Positions 6,275 through 13,215 of a DNA stretch of 13,215 nucleotides are shown here, piece by piece. The first letter of the stretch is position 1. Each line of letters opens with the position of its first letter. The notes under the pieces were generated by a model that saw only the letters and a list, made by a program, of their open reading frames with translations, had not been told where the DNA came from and made no database searches. Made by a program: the position numbers and the translations under genes. Source of the DNA: Anaerolineae bacterium (lineage in GTDB: Bacteria > Chloroflexota > Anaerolineae > 4572-78 > NAK82); the NCBI GenBank assembly GCA_030597485.1, contig JAUVRU010000019.1, forward strand, positions 1 through 13,215. Reading direction: 5' to 3'.

Positions 6275-8048
6275 CACCGCCCACCCGTCCTTCATTCTCC
6301 GACTCAGGACGGGCCCCTCGTTTCTCTTGACGCAGCCTCCCGGTCGCGGTCTCATCAATGGTCAGCGTGTCCGGATCGACAGCCACACCGTACCGGTGCC
6401 GCGCATCCCTGGCATCGATGAAGCCGTCGCGAAGGTCAGCTCGTACCAACTGCGGGGCGCGGGTGAGGGGGTCGCCGTAGCCTCCACCGACACCGGTGAT
6501 CAGGCGCACCTTGTCACCGCGTCTGAGAGGGTAACGCGCCACTTTCCCCTGGCGGATGGCGGGGCTGTCGGACCCGACCGGATACACCTCTATCGTATTG
6601 GCCGATCCATTTCCGCCGCCATCAGCACCCCACGGCAGAAATCGGTGGCGCCCAAAGGTGGCGGTCAACTCCGCCTGCCGGCACAGGACACGATAATCCC
6701 GAACCAGGCCGAAACCCCCGCGAAAGCGCCCAACGCCCGCCGATTCGGTATTGAACTTGAACTGCTCCACCAGGATAGGATAGCGCTGTTCGCATACCTC
6801 GGCTGGCATGATGTACGTCTCGCCGTCCCCGGCCACCACCAGGCCCGACTCGCCATCCCTGTCTACCGTCGCCCCCCAGCCGCCGGCTTGTGGTTCAACC
6901 AACACAAACTGGCCCCGTTCCTCGTCAACACCGCTGACAATCGTGCCGCAGATGCTCAGCGAGTGGCCCACCGGCAACCGGTTCCTGGCGACTGGATAGA
7001 GTGCCTGCCAGATCAGATCGCTGACGTAAGCGCCGGTCTCCCAATAGGTTGAGACCGGGGCTGGCCGTTGCGCAGTGAACAGCGTGCCATCGGGGCAGGC
7101 GACGCGCAGGGGACGGAAGATGCCTTCGTTGTTCGGATAGTGGGGCGCGACAATCGCCTTGAAAATCTCCCGGCAGGACACCTCCAATCCTATGCGGGTG
7201 GTGTTGATAGGCCCCACCGCCTGGGGCGCAGACCCGTGAAAATCGGCAGTGAAGCCCTCGCCGTCAATGGTCACTGCGACGCACACCCGCATAGGTTCGT
7301 CACCGATACCGTCGTCGTCAATCCAATCCTCCGCAGTATACGTCCCTGATGGCAATTCCTTGAGGCGCATCCAGGCATACTTCTGCCCGCGATCCAACAC
7401 CGTACCCATTGCCGCCCGCAATGCCGAGATGCCATGCTTGCGACAGATGCCTGTCACCCCACGCTCACCCGCCCTCAACGATGCCACACCGGCAAAGATG
7501 TCCCCCAACGTCATGGACGGCAGTCGCACGTTTGCCTCGATCAAGTCCATCAGCGCGACAATAGGTTTTCCCTCACGATACAATTGAATTGCCGGGAATT
7601 GCAGCCCCTCCTGGAATATCTCGGTTGAATCGGTAGTCCAACTCCCGGCAGCCATCCCGCCCAATTCTGTCCAGTGCGCCTTGTTGGCCGCGTACGCCAC
7701 TACCTGCCCGTCAAACAGGATGGGCATGATCAACGTGACATCCGAGAGATGGGTTCCGCCACCCTCATAGGGGTCGTTGGTGACGAAAACGTCCCCGGGC
7801 CGCATCTCGTCCTCACCGAACTTGCCCAGGAATGAACGCACCCCGAAGCTCAGGCAGCCAATGAAACCTGGGATGCCCTCCGCTTCCGCCACCAGATCAC
7901 CAGCAGGCGAGGTCAGACCACAGGCGCAGTCCAGCACCTCGTAGATGATAGGGCTTTGACTGGTGCGCACCAGCGTGAGGAACATCTCCTCAGCGGACGC
8001 CCGCAACGTATCGCCAATGATTTCCTGAGTGAATGGATCGGTGTTCAT
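6261..8048 (-). CDS. hyuB: HyuB (N-methylhydantoinase/5-oxoprolinase B subunit), second copy in the operon
   Basis: This is a complete 595-residue HyuB. It opens with FTQEIIGDTL and SQSPIIYEVLDCA, then NDPYEGGGTHLSD (91-103), NKAHWTELGGMAAGSW (122-137), STEIFQEGLQFP (141-152) and MDLIEANVR (167-175). The C-terminal half has PVSTYWETGAYV, PQAGGWGA, FGRHRFLPWGADGG and TGVGGGYGDP. A polar, charged tail of about 25 residues rich in Glu, Asp and Arg goes beyond the usual family end. Its ATG overlaps the racemase stop as ATGA (8045-8048), a standard sign of coupled translation. It probably arose with the next gene by tandem duplication, judging by long shared blocks and co-linearity. No A subunit of its own is visible, so it would have to pair with the single HyuA of the operon. 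Confidence 0.94.
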   Translation of the reverse strand: MNTDPFTQEIIGDTLRASAEEMFLTLVRTSQSPIIYEVLDCACGLTSPAGDLVAEAEGIPGFIGCLSFGVRSFLGKFGEDEMRPGDVFVTNDPYEGGGTHLSDVTLIMPILFDGQVVAYAANKAHWTELGGMAAGSWTTDSTEIFQEGLQFPAIQLYREGKPIVALMDLIEANVRLPSMTLGDIFAGVASLRAGERGVTGICRKHGISALRAAMGTVLDRGQKYAWMRLKELPSGTYTAEDWIDDDGIGDEPMRVCVAVTIDGEGFTADFHGSAPQAVGPINTTRIGLEVSCREIFKAIVAPHYPNNEGIFRPLRVACPDGTLFTAQRPAPVSTYWETGAYVSDLIWQALYPVARNRLPVGHSLSICGTIVSGVDEERGQFVLVEPQAGGWGATVDRDGESGLVVAGDGETYIMPAEVCEQRYPILVEQFKFNTESAGVGRFRGGFGLVRDYRVLCRQAELTATFGRHRFLPWGADGGGNGSANTIEVYPVGSDSPAIRQGKVARYPLRRGDKVRLITGVGGGYGDPLTRAPQLVRADLRDGFIDARDARHRYGVAVDPDTLTIDETATGRLRQEKRGARPESENEGRVGGDDED

Positions 8049-8821
8049 TCCTGTTTCAGGTAGTTACCCACAGGCAACGGACCATCGAACATCTTCCAGG
8101 CCCCCGTCTCTTTCGCTGGAGGCGCTTCGCTGCCCCATTTGCGGCTCGGATACCAACCCAGCATCTGGGCTGTTTCTGCCAACAGCTCCGCCAATTTGAA
8201 AGGCGCCATGATGGCGTCGATGACCGGCACCCCCAGGGCTTCCTGCATTTCCTGGTGGAAGCCGTACTCAGCCGTGCAACCCAGAATCAGCACCTCTGCC
8301 CCATCCTGCTCCACGCATTTGCGACCCTCCACCAGCAGGCGATCGCACGTCTGTCGGCGGTTTTCCTGAAAGTCAAGCACGCCCAGGTCCAGCGGGCGCA
8401 TTGAGGCCAGGTGATGCTCCTGCCCGTATGTGCGAACGTTCTCACCCATCTTGGGCATCCACTTGCGCCTGCCCACCAGAATCGAGAACGCATTGCCCAA
8501 TTGACTGGCAATCGCCAGAGATGACTGGCACGGAGCTGTGACCACGGCCCGACCAGACACCTCACGCGCCTCGCGCAAGCCCACGTCGTAGAAGCATCCG
8601 ATAACCACCGCATCGTATTGATTCGACAGCGCATAGGTGATGCGGACAATGTCGCCAATCACCATAGATTCGTAAGCGTGGTACTCCAAATGAGGGGGAC
8701 GGTCGTGGGGAAGCGAGATCACGTGAACAGAAGTGTCAGAGCGGCGGGCTTCGCCGAGAATCCTGGCTGTGTCGACATCGAAGGCATCCGTGCCAACGGG
8801 ATTTATCCAGAGAATGCGCAC
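8045..8821 (-). CDS. Aspartate/glutamate/hydantoin racemase family protein
   Basis: This 258-residue racemase opens with MRILWINPVG, close to the usual opening of hydantoin racemases. The two catalytic cysteines of the fold are both present, at Cys76 (VVIGCFYDVGLREA) and Cys182 (LILGCTAEYG); from memory, characterised hydantoin racemases have them at about 76 and 181. They would act as the acid-base pair that inverts the C-alpha centre of a hydantoin or amino-acid-like ring. A GTG start at 8821 is chosen because it gives the family N-terminus, and GAGG lies 5 bases ahead. A longer frame from a TTG at 8929 adds 36 residues unlike the family. The gene follows the interrupted HyuB and its stop overlaps the next HyuB (ATGA). 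The last 35 residues after GWYP are unlike the compact family end. The exact substrate is not decided by sequence. Confidence 0.88.
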   Translation of the reverse strand: MRILWINPVGTDAFDVDTARILGEARRSDTSVHVISLPHDRPPHLEYHAYESMVIGDIVRITYALSNQYDAVVIGCFYDVGLREAREVSGRAVVTAPCQSSLAIASQLGNAFSILVGRRKWMPKMGENVRTYGQEHHLASMRPLDLGVLDFQENRRQTCDRLLVEGRKCVEQDGAEVLILGCTAEYGFHQEMQEALGVPVIDAIMAPFKLAELLAETAQMLGWYPSRKWGSEAPPAKETGAWKMFDGPLPVGNYLKQE

Positions 8822-8945
8822 AATCGCCTCACAAGCGGTTTCACACAACGAGCGGGTGGCGCTGAGTATGGTGGCACCAGCGGAACCGAAGCCGCCACCT
8901 TGGCTGTCATCAACTCCACCCGCTCCCAAGCCAACTACATCGGGC

Positions 8946-10151
8946 CTAACCCTTCGCCCGCTCGCCAGTCAGCTTCACGACCTTCAACGTTTCCGGGTCT
9001 ACGACCACGCCATAGTCCTTCTCCGCCATCTCGGGTGTGATGTAGCCGTTCTTCACGTCACCCACCACTTTCTCAACCGCCCGGGCATAGGGATCACCAT
9101 AGCCACCGCCCGTACCTGTCACCAGGCTGACCACGTCGCCTTTCTTCACAGGCAGGCGCGCGATCTTGCCAATTACAGTCGGCTCGCGTCCATCGGCATA
9201 CGTGATCTTCATGTAGTTCCGCGAACCCTCCTGACCACCTTCCATTCCCCAGGGCAAGAACTTGAAACGTCCAAAGGTACCCGTGTGCTGGGCTTCATCG
9301 GCGGTGATGCGATAGTCGCGCACCAGGCCGCGTCCGCCTCGGAACTCACCTGCGCCACCATCAGTGATGTCCAGGGCAAACTGATCAACCAAGACGCCGT
9401 AGCGGGTCTCGCACACTTCGATTGGCACCGTGTAGGTTTCACCATCTCCCACACAGAACAGCCCATTCTCGCCATCCCTGGTCGCTCCGGCGCCCCACCC
9501 GCCAGCACTGGGCTCTACCAGAATGAAGAAGTCACCAGTGTCCGGATGCAAGCCAGCGATGACCGGTGCACACACGCTGAGGAAATGCCCGGCTGGCAGA
9601 CGCTTGGGCAACACGGGTGCCATCGCTTTCCAGATCAGGTCGGCAGCGCATAGCATCGTTTCCCAGTAGGTGGACACGGCCGCAGGGCGCTTGCAGGTGA
9701 ATATCGTTCCATCTGGGCAGACCACTTCCAATGCTCGGAAACAGCCATCATTCGCCGGGACCGAGGGATCGGTCAGCGCCAACAGAATGGCGCGTGCCGC
9801 CGATTGCAGGCCCGTCATGGCAGCGTTCACCGGGCCTAGCACCTGAGGGTGACTTCCGGTGAAGTCGACAACGATCGTGTCCTCGGCGCCTGTCACCTTC
9901 ACCTGCACCTTGAATGACTCATCACCTATTCCGTCGTCATCGATGTAGTCTACCGCTTCGTAGACGCCGGGTGGGATACTCTTTAGCTCCTGGCGTATCA
10001 GCTGTTCACTGTGATCCATCAGACTGTCGATGCCTGCCAACACAACGTCAACTCCGTATTTGTCACACAGGTCTCGACAGCGCCGATCCGCAATCCGCAC
10101 TGCGGCCGCCTGCGCGTACATGTCGCCGATGCTCATGTCCGGCGTGCGCAC
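8946..10151 (-). CDS. hyuB: HyuB first copy, C-terminal part downstream of an in-frame amber
   Basis: These 401 residues are the larger part of a HyuB subunit. Homology to the other copies begins already at 10178, directly after the TAG, with GLVDLIRANVRTP; 10151 is only the first GTG in the frame. Visible family segments are DYIDDDGIGDESF, PVNAAMTGLQSAAR, AVSTYWETMLCAADL, PSAGGWGAGATRDGENGL, GRGLVRDYRI, FGRFKFLPWGMEGG and TGTGGGYGDPYARA. No lesion is seen after the amber. No ribosome binding site is convincing before the GTG at 10151 or the ATG at 10136, so separate expression looks unlikely and readthrough would be needed for a full subunit. It ends in TAG, with a TGA 11 codons further on. 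The racemase start is 124 bases further on. Confidence 0.8.
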   Translation of the reverse strand: MRTPDMSIGDMYAQAAAVRIADRRCRDLCDKYGVDVVLAGIDSLMDHSEQLIRQELKSIPPGVYEAVDYIDDDGIGDESFKVQVKVTGAEDTIVVDFTGSHPQVLGPVNAAMTGLQSAARAILLALTDPSVPANDGCFRALEVVCPDGTIFTCKRPAAVSTYWETMLCAADLIWKAMAPVLPKRLPAGHFLSVCAPVIAGLHPDTGDFFILVEPSAGGWGAGATRDGENGLFCVGDGETYTVPIEVCETRYGVLVDQFALDITDGGAGEFRGGRGLVRDYRITADEAQHTGTFGRFKFLPWGMEGGQEGSRNYMKITYADGREPTVIGKIARLPVKKGDVVSLVTGTGGGYGDPYARAVEKVVGDVKNGYITPEMAEKDYGVVVDPETLKVVKLTGERAKG

Positions 10152-10178
10152 GTTGGCCCTGATCAGATCAACCAGGCC

Positions 10179-10181
10179 CTA
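10179..10181 (-). other. hyuB: In-frame amber codon splitting the first hyuB copy (whole gene 8946-10685)
   Basis: The gene is collinear with its two paralogues over 579 positions, and codon 169 is TAG. The surrounding text reads FEEGEVV-(TAG)-GLVDLIRANVR. The third copy has REGQPWQGLIDLIAANVR with Gln (CAG) at this place, and the second copy has Val. CAG to TAG is one transition. The base after the codon is G, and no known readthrough context (such as CARYYA) follows. Confidence 0.85.
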
Positions 10182-10685
10182 GACAACTTCCCCTTCCTCG
10201 AATATCTTGATGACCGGGAACTGCAAACCTTCCTGGTAGATTTCCGTGGAGTCGGTGGTCCAGCTGCCAGCAGCCATGCCCCCTACCTCAGTCCAATGCC
10301 CTTTGTTGGCAGCAAAGGCGACGATCTTCCCATCGTAGAAGATGGGCATAATCAACGACACATCTGACAGGTGGGTGCCGCCGCCAGCATAGGGATCGTT
10401 GGTCATCACGATATCGCCCGGGTTGAGGCCATCGTGCCCAAACTTGTCCAGAACGCTGCGCACGCCGTAGTCCAGCGTGCCCAGGAACAGCGTGACTCCA
10501 TTCCCCTGGGTGACTAGCCTGCCTCTGGCGTCAGTCAGACCGGTCGCGTAGTCGAGTGTCTCGTAGATGATGGTGCTCATGCTCGTGCGCTGCATGGTGA
10601 CGAACATCTCGTCACCAATAGCCAATAGCCCATCTTTTATGATTTCGAGGGTGAAACGATCAACCCCGTTTCCGTTGTTTGTCAT
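10179..10685 (-). CDS. hyuB: HyuB first copy, N-terminal part ending at an in-frame amber
   Basis: These 168 residues are the N-terminal third of a HyuB subunit: FTLEIIKDGLLAIGDEMF (11-28), IIYETLDYATGL (39-50), NDPYAGGGTHLSD (96-108), NKGHWTEVGGMAAGSW and STEIYQEGLQFPVIKI, up to the amber codon. The ATG at 10685 is preceded by a perfect AGGAGG 6 bases upstream. It is the gene next to hyuA (49-bp gap) and would be its natural partner in a HyuA/HyuB complex. It is less like the other two copies than they are like each other. As a fragment it should be inactive, because the family needs the whole B chain. Confidence 0.82.
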   Translation of the reverse strand: MTNNGNGVDRFTLEIIKDGLLAIGDEMFVTMQRTSMSTIIYETLDYATGLTDARGRLVTQGNGVTLFLGTLDYGVRSVLDKFGHDGLNPGDIVMTNDPYAGGGTHLSDVSLIMPIFYDGKIVAFAANKGHWTEVGGMAAGSWTTDSTEIYQEGLQFPVIKIFEEGEVV

Positions 10686-10691
10686 TCGTAT

Positions 10692-10697
10692 CCTCCT
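10692..10697 (-). promoter_or_regulatory. Ribosome binding site of the first hyuB copy
   Basis: A perfect AGGAGG (CCTCCT on the plus strand) lies 6 bases before the ATG at 10685. A strong site in front of an interrupted gene suggests that the gene was expressed until recently or still is. Confidence 0.8.
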
Positions 10698-10734
10698 GGG
10701 TTATCACAGATCTGAGGCGATTGAGGCCGCAGCA

Positions 10735-12783
10735 TCAGTCTGTCATCTCGATGTGCAGGAACCCGTAATCATCCCGGGTTACCGTCTGGTCAGGAAAGAC
10801 AACCGTCGTCGCGGCTGGCTCCTCAATCACCAATGGGCCCTGCATGGACACGCCAACGGGCAGCAAGCTGCGCTCATAGATGGGACAACTGTGGAAGCCC
10901 AGCTCATCGAAATTGACAGAGCGTTGCCCTTTCTTTGCCACTTCCAGGTTCCCCTGCTTCCCGTTGAGCTTCTTCAACTCGGGCTTCTCCACCACACCGA
11001 AGGCCGTCAGGTGGTAGTTCACGAACTGTATCAACGTGTCCAACCTGAAGGTGTAGGACTGCTCGTGCAATTGGTGGAAACGCTCGTTGATTTCAGGCAT
11101 CTGCTCCGCCGTGATCTGCCCACCCGGAATAGGCACCTTGACCGTGTGTTCCTGCCCCATGTACCGCATGTCTGCATAGCGCTGGAACATCACCCGATCT
11201 TCGCTGACGTGCTGCTCCTCCAGATTCTGCATCGCGTTGGCTTCCATCTCCGCGAAGATGCCAGTCAGAGCAGAGGGCTCAGTTTGATCGGCGCGGCGGA
11301 TGGTGGTCCGAATGAAATCCTGGCGCAAGTCCGTCATCAACATGCCCCAAGCGGAGAAGACAGCCGGCTCGTTCGGAATCAGCACCTTCTTGACCCGGAG
11401 CTCTCGTGCCAGCGCACCGGCGTGCATGGCACCGCCACCACCAAAGGCAATCAGCACAAACTCACGGGGATCGTAGCCGCGTCGCACTGACACCAGCTTG
11501 AGCGCGTTCACCATATTGGCATCTGCCAGGCGGATGACCCCCATGGCCGCCTCTTCAACACTGATACCAAAGCTGTCCCCGATTGGTTGCATTGCTTTCC
11601 TGGCATTCTCCACACTGAGCGGAATCTCACCACCCAGGAAGTACTCAGGATTGATCCGTCCCGCCAGCACATTGGCGTCTGTCACGGTGGGTTTGTCCCC
11701 GCCAATGTCATAGCAAGCCGGCCCCGGTTCAGCGCCAGCGCTGACCGGACCGACCTTCAAGGCCCCGGCGTTGTCCACCCAGGCGATCGATCCGCCTCCA
11801 GCGCCAATCTCGACGATATCAATCGTTGGTGCCAGAATAGGATAGCCAGCATAGTCACGCCGCCACTCAATCTTGTACTCAGTCGTGATCCTCGGGTTGC
11901 CGTTTTCCACCAGCGAGGTCTTCGCAGTCGTGCCACCAACGTCGAAAGATATCACGTTGGGCTCACCAATCAGCTTGCCAATGACTGCTGCGCCGATAAC
12001 ACCCGCTACAGGACCCGACTCCACTGTGTTGATTGGAGCCCGCTTGCCCATGTCAAACGTGACCGTGCCCCCGTTCGACTGCATGATGTGATATACTTTG
12101 TCCATGCCCAGCCCGGAGAGGTTGTTCTCCAGGTTATCCAGATAGAACTGGGCGATGGGCAGAACGTAACTGTTGAGAACAACCGTGTTTGTCCGTTCGT
12201 ATTCGCGCCACTCCTGGGTGATTTCGTGAGACACAGTAACCGGGATCTCGGGCGCCAACTCCCTGATGATTTCTCCACACCGAATCTCGTGACTGGGATC
12301 GGCATAAGAGTGGAGGAAGCAGACAGCAATGGCTTCAACCCCTTCCTTCTTGCAGAACTCCACAGCCTTCGCTACGTCTTCTTCATTGAGGGGATCCAGC
12401 ACCTCCCCTTTGTAATTCAGTCTCTCCTGCACTTCCAGGCGCAAGTAACGTGGGACGAATGGCTTGGGCTTGGTGTAATACATGTTGTACAGGTCGGGAC
12501 GATTCGCCCGCGTAATCTCCAGGACATCCCGGAACCCTTTCGTGGTGATGAGTGCAGTCTTCACTCCTTTCCGCTCGGTGAGGGCGTTGATGATGACAGT
12601 GGACCCATGCACGAAGAAATCCGTGTCGGGTACGTTCAGATCTGCTTTGTGAAACGTCTCAATGACACCCTCAGCAAAATTGGCTGGGGTAGTCGAAGCC
12701 TTGGCCACACCTAGTTCACCCGAAGCTTCATCCAGATACACCAAATCTGTGAATGTGCCCCCAATGTCACTGGCTACTCTCAT
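10735..12783 (-). CDS. hyuA: HyuA (N-methylhydantoinase/5-oxoprolinase A subunit)
   Basis: This complete 682-residue HyuA is the ATP-binding chain of ATP-dependent ring-opening enzymes such as N-methylhydantoinase and 5-oxoprolinase. Motifs of the ASKHA ATPase fold stand in order: phosphate loop DIGGTFTD (6-13), HGSTVIINALTERKG (59-73), TTKGFRDVLEI (80-90), SHEI...EWREYERTNT (185-200), the second phosphate motif DVGGTTAK (281-288), GAGGGSIAWV (327-336), AGAEPGPACY (349-358) and the adenosine motif AFGGGGAMHAG (446-456). The usual HGTT.ATN reads HGSTVIIN here. The start at 12783 follows GGAGG by 7 bases and gives the family N-terminus; a longer open frame upstream has no support. The ABC transporter gene lies 79 bp before it. 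It is the only A subunit visible for three B genes. Sequence does not decide between hydantoin, oxoproline or another cyclic amide as substrate. Confidence 0.95.
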   Translation of the reverse strand: MRVASDIGGTFTDLVYLDEASGELGVAKASTTPANFAEGVIETFHKADLNVPDTDFFVHGSTVIINALTERKGVKTALITTKGFRDVLEITRANRPDLYNMYYTKPKPFVPRYLRLEVQERLNYKGEVLDPLNEEDVAKAVEFCKKEGVEAIAVCFLHSYADPSHEIRCGEIIRELAPEIPVTVSHEITQEWREYERTNTVVLNSYVLPIAQFYLDNLENNLSGLGMDKVYHIMQSNGGTVTFDMGKRAPINTVESGPVAGVIGAAVIGKLIGEPNVISFDVGGTTAKTSLVENGNPRITTEYKIEWRRDYAGYPILAPTIDIVEIGAGGGSIAWVDNAGALKVGPVSAGAEPGPACYDIGGDKPTVTDANVLAGRINPEYFLGGEIPLSVENARKAMQPIGDSFGISVEEAAMGVIRLADANMVNALKLVSVRRGYDPREFVLIAFGGGGAMHAGALARELRVKKVLIPNEPAVFSAWGMLMTDLRQDFIRTTIRRADQTEPSALTGIFAEMEANAMQNLEEQHVSEDRVMFQRYADMRYMGQEHTVKVPIPGGQITAEQMPEINERFHQLHEQSYTFRLDTLIQFVNYHLTAFGVVEKPELKKLNGKQGNLEVAKKGQRSVNFDELGFHSCPIYERSLLPVGVSMQGPLVIEEPAATTVVFPDQTVTRDDYGFLHIEMTD

Positions 12784-12790
12784 AACAAAA

Positions 12791-12795
12791 CCTCC
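12791..12795 (-). promoter_or_regulatory. Ribosome binding site deciding the HyuA start
   Basis: GGAGG on the minus strand is 7 bases before the ATG at 12783. It excludes the 57-residue longer reading, which would overlap the ABC transporter gene. Confidence 0.75.
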
Positions 12796-12862
12796 GTATT
12801 GGTGATTAGCTCTTGCAGGGTCAGCAGACCGCATCACCATGCGCGGTGCCGCCATCTGCCAC

Positions 12863-13215
12863 TCAACCATTGGCTCCATTCGGCGGAGGAAACAGGTGGC
12901 AGCGTACCGTGTGGCCCCCGCCGATATCGACCATTGTGGGGTCAATCTGGTCACATACGTCCATCTTGTACGGACACCGGGAATGGAAACTGCACCCGCT
13001 GGGAATGTCTACCGGACTCGGGATTTCACCGCTGGACACTACCCTCTTGGGCTTGAGCCGCTCCTCCTCTTCAGAGACCACCGGAATTGAGGAGAGGAGC
13101 ATCTGCGTGTACGGGTGTCTGGGATCCTCGAAGAACCCCACTGCTTCCGCCACCTCGCAGATCTTCCCCAGGTACATGATGGCCACGCGTGAAGCCACGT
13201 TGCGCATGAGACTCA
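12863..13215 (-). CDS. Oligopeptide/dipeptide ABC transporter ATPase, C-terminal part (cut by window edge)
   Basis: Only the last 117 or so codons are inside the window; the gene continues past the right edge. What is visible is typical of Opp/Dpp ATPases: the end of the ATPase domain with SRVAIMYLGKI (after the D-loop/H-loop region, which is missing), then the oligo-HPY extension with FFEDPRHPYTQMLLSSIP, then GEIPSPVDIPSGCSFHSRCP. Four cysteines (at 72, 78, 85 and 103 counted from the ATG at 13207) match the Cys cluster that binds an iron-sulfur cluster in structurally studied peptide-transporter ATPases. The Walker A, Walker B and signature motifs lie outside the window. It ends in TGA 79 bp before hyuA on the same strand, so peptide import and the ring-opening genes are likely co-transcribed. 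DppD-type and DppF-type cannot be told apart here. Confidence 0.92.
   Translation of the reverse strand, partial: SLMRNVASRVAIMYLGKICEVAEAVGFFEDPRHPYTQMLLSSIPVVSEEEERLKPKRVVSSGEIPSPVDIPSGCSFHSRCPYKMDVCDQIDPTMVDIGGGHTVRCHLFPPPNGANG

Noticed and set aside
6168..7052. A 294-codon plus-strand open frame opposite the junction of two hyuB genes
   Set aside because: It is composed of the reverse complement of HyuB coding sequence and shows no protein family of its own.
8822..8929. N-terminal extension of the racemase to a TTG at 8929
   Set aside because: The added 36 residues are unlike the family. The GTG at 8821 gives the standard opening and places the catalytic cysteines at 76 and 182, as expected.
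10179..10685. The short HyuB reading frame as a separate natural small protein
   Set aside because: It ends in the middle of a conserved block shared by all three paralogues, and the sequence continues in the same frame right after TAG, so it is an interrupted gene and not a real short subunit.
10567..11490. A 307-codon plus-strand open frame spanning the hyuA end and the first hyuB start
   Set aside because: It runs through two real genes and their spacer on the other strand and shows no family features.
11587..12714. A 375-codon open frame on the plus strand opposite hyuA
   Set aside because: It is antisense to a gene with clear HyuA motifs in correct order, has no recognisable domain and no convincing ribosome binding site. 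Long antisense frames are common opposite GC-rich genes.
12784..12862. A promoter in the gap between the ABC transporter gene and hyuA
   Set aside because: I could not find a convincing -10/-35 pair on the minus strand. The GC-rich short stems there are only about 4 bp, so cotranscription with the transporter is the simpler reading.

Overview
The window is about 13.2 kb of moderately GC-rich bacterial DNA with strong AGGAGG-type ribosome binding sites, ATG/GTG starts and mostly TGA stops (9 TGA, 2 TAG, 0 TAA at natural gene ends). The sequence alone does not fix the organism. The mixture (HyuA/HyuB paralogues, a peptide ABC transporter, a short monofunctional proline dehydrogenase and an ASRT-like protein) would suit an environmental bacterium such as a member of the Chloroflexota, but that is a guess. 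No tRNA, rRNA, insertion sequence or CRISPR array was seen.

Layout. At the left edge one plus-strand gene (59-442) encodes a small protein of the Anabaena sensory rhodopsin transducer (ASRT) family. Everything else is on the minus strand and reads from right to left as one probable catabolic operon. In order of transcription it contains: the 3' end of an oligopeptide/dipeptide ABC transporter ATPase (12863 to the right edge); HyuA (10735-12783); a first HyuB interrupted by an in-frame amber codon (8946-10685); a hydantoin-type racemase (8045-8821); two more complete HyuB paralogues (6261-8048 and 4529-6274); a complete metal-dependent M24 (Xaa-Pro-type) peptidase (3445-4536); a small EthD/REDY-like alpha-beta barrel protein (2964-3287); proline dehydrogenase (1932-2858); and an M24/creatinase-like gene (661-1827), also interrupted by an amber codon. 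The plus-strand gene and the operon converge on a 218-bp spacer holding several small hairpins.

How the genes may work together (inference). The transporter would import peptide-like substrates. HyuA/HyuB would open a lactam, hydantoin or other cyclic amide ring at the expense of ATP, and the racemase would supply the required stereoisomer. The M24 enzyme would release proline from an X-Pro product, and proline dehydrogenase would start proline oxidation. No hyuC-type carbamoylase is visible, so a proline-containing cyclic amide or peptide (for example 5-oxoprolyl-proline or a cyclo(X-Pro) diketopiperazine) explains the gene set better than classical hydantoin use.

The most notable anomalies are the two in-frame TAG codons in genes that are otherwise intact over their full family length, the ratio of three HyuB genes to one HyuA, and the loss of the metal-binding residues in the amber-interrupted M24 protein.
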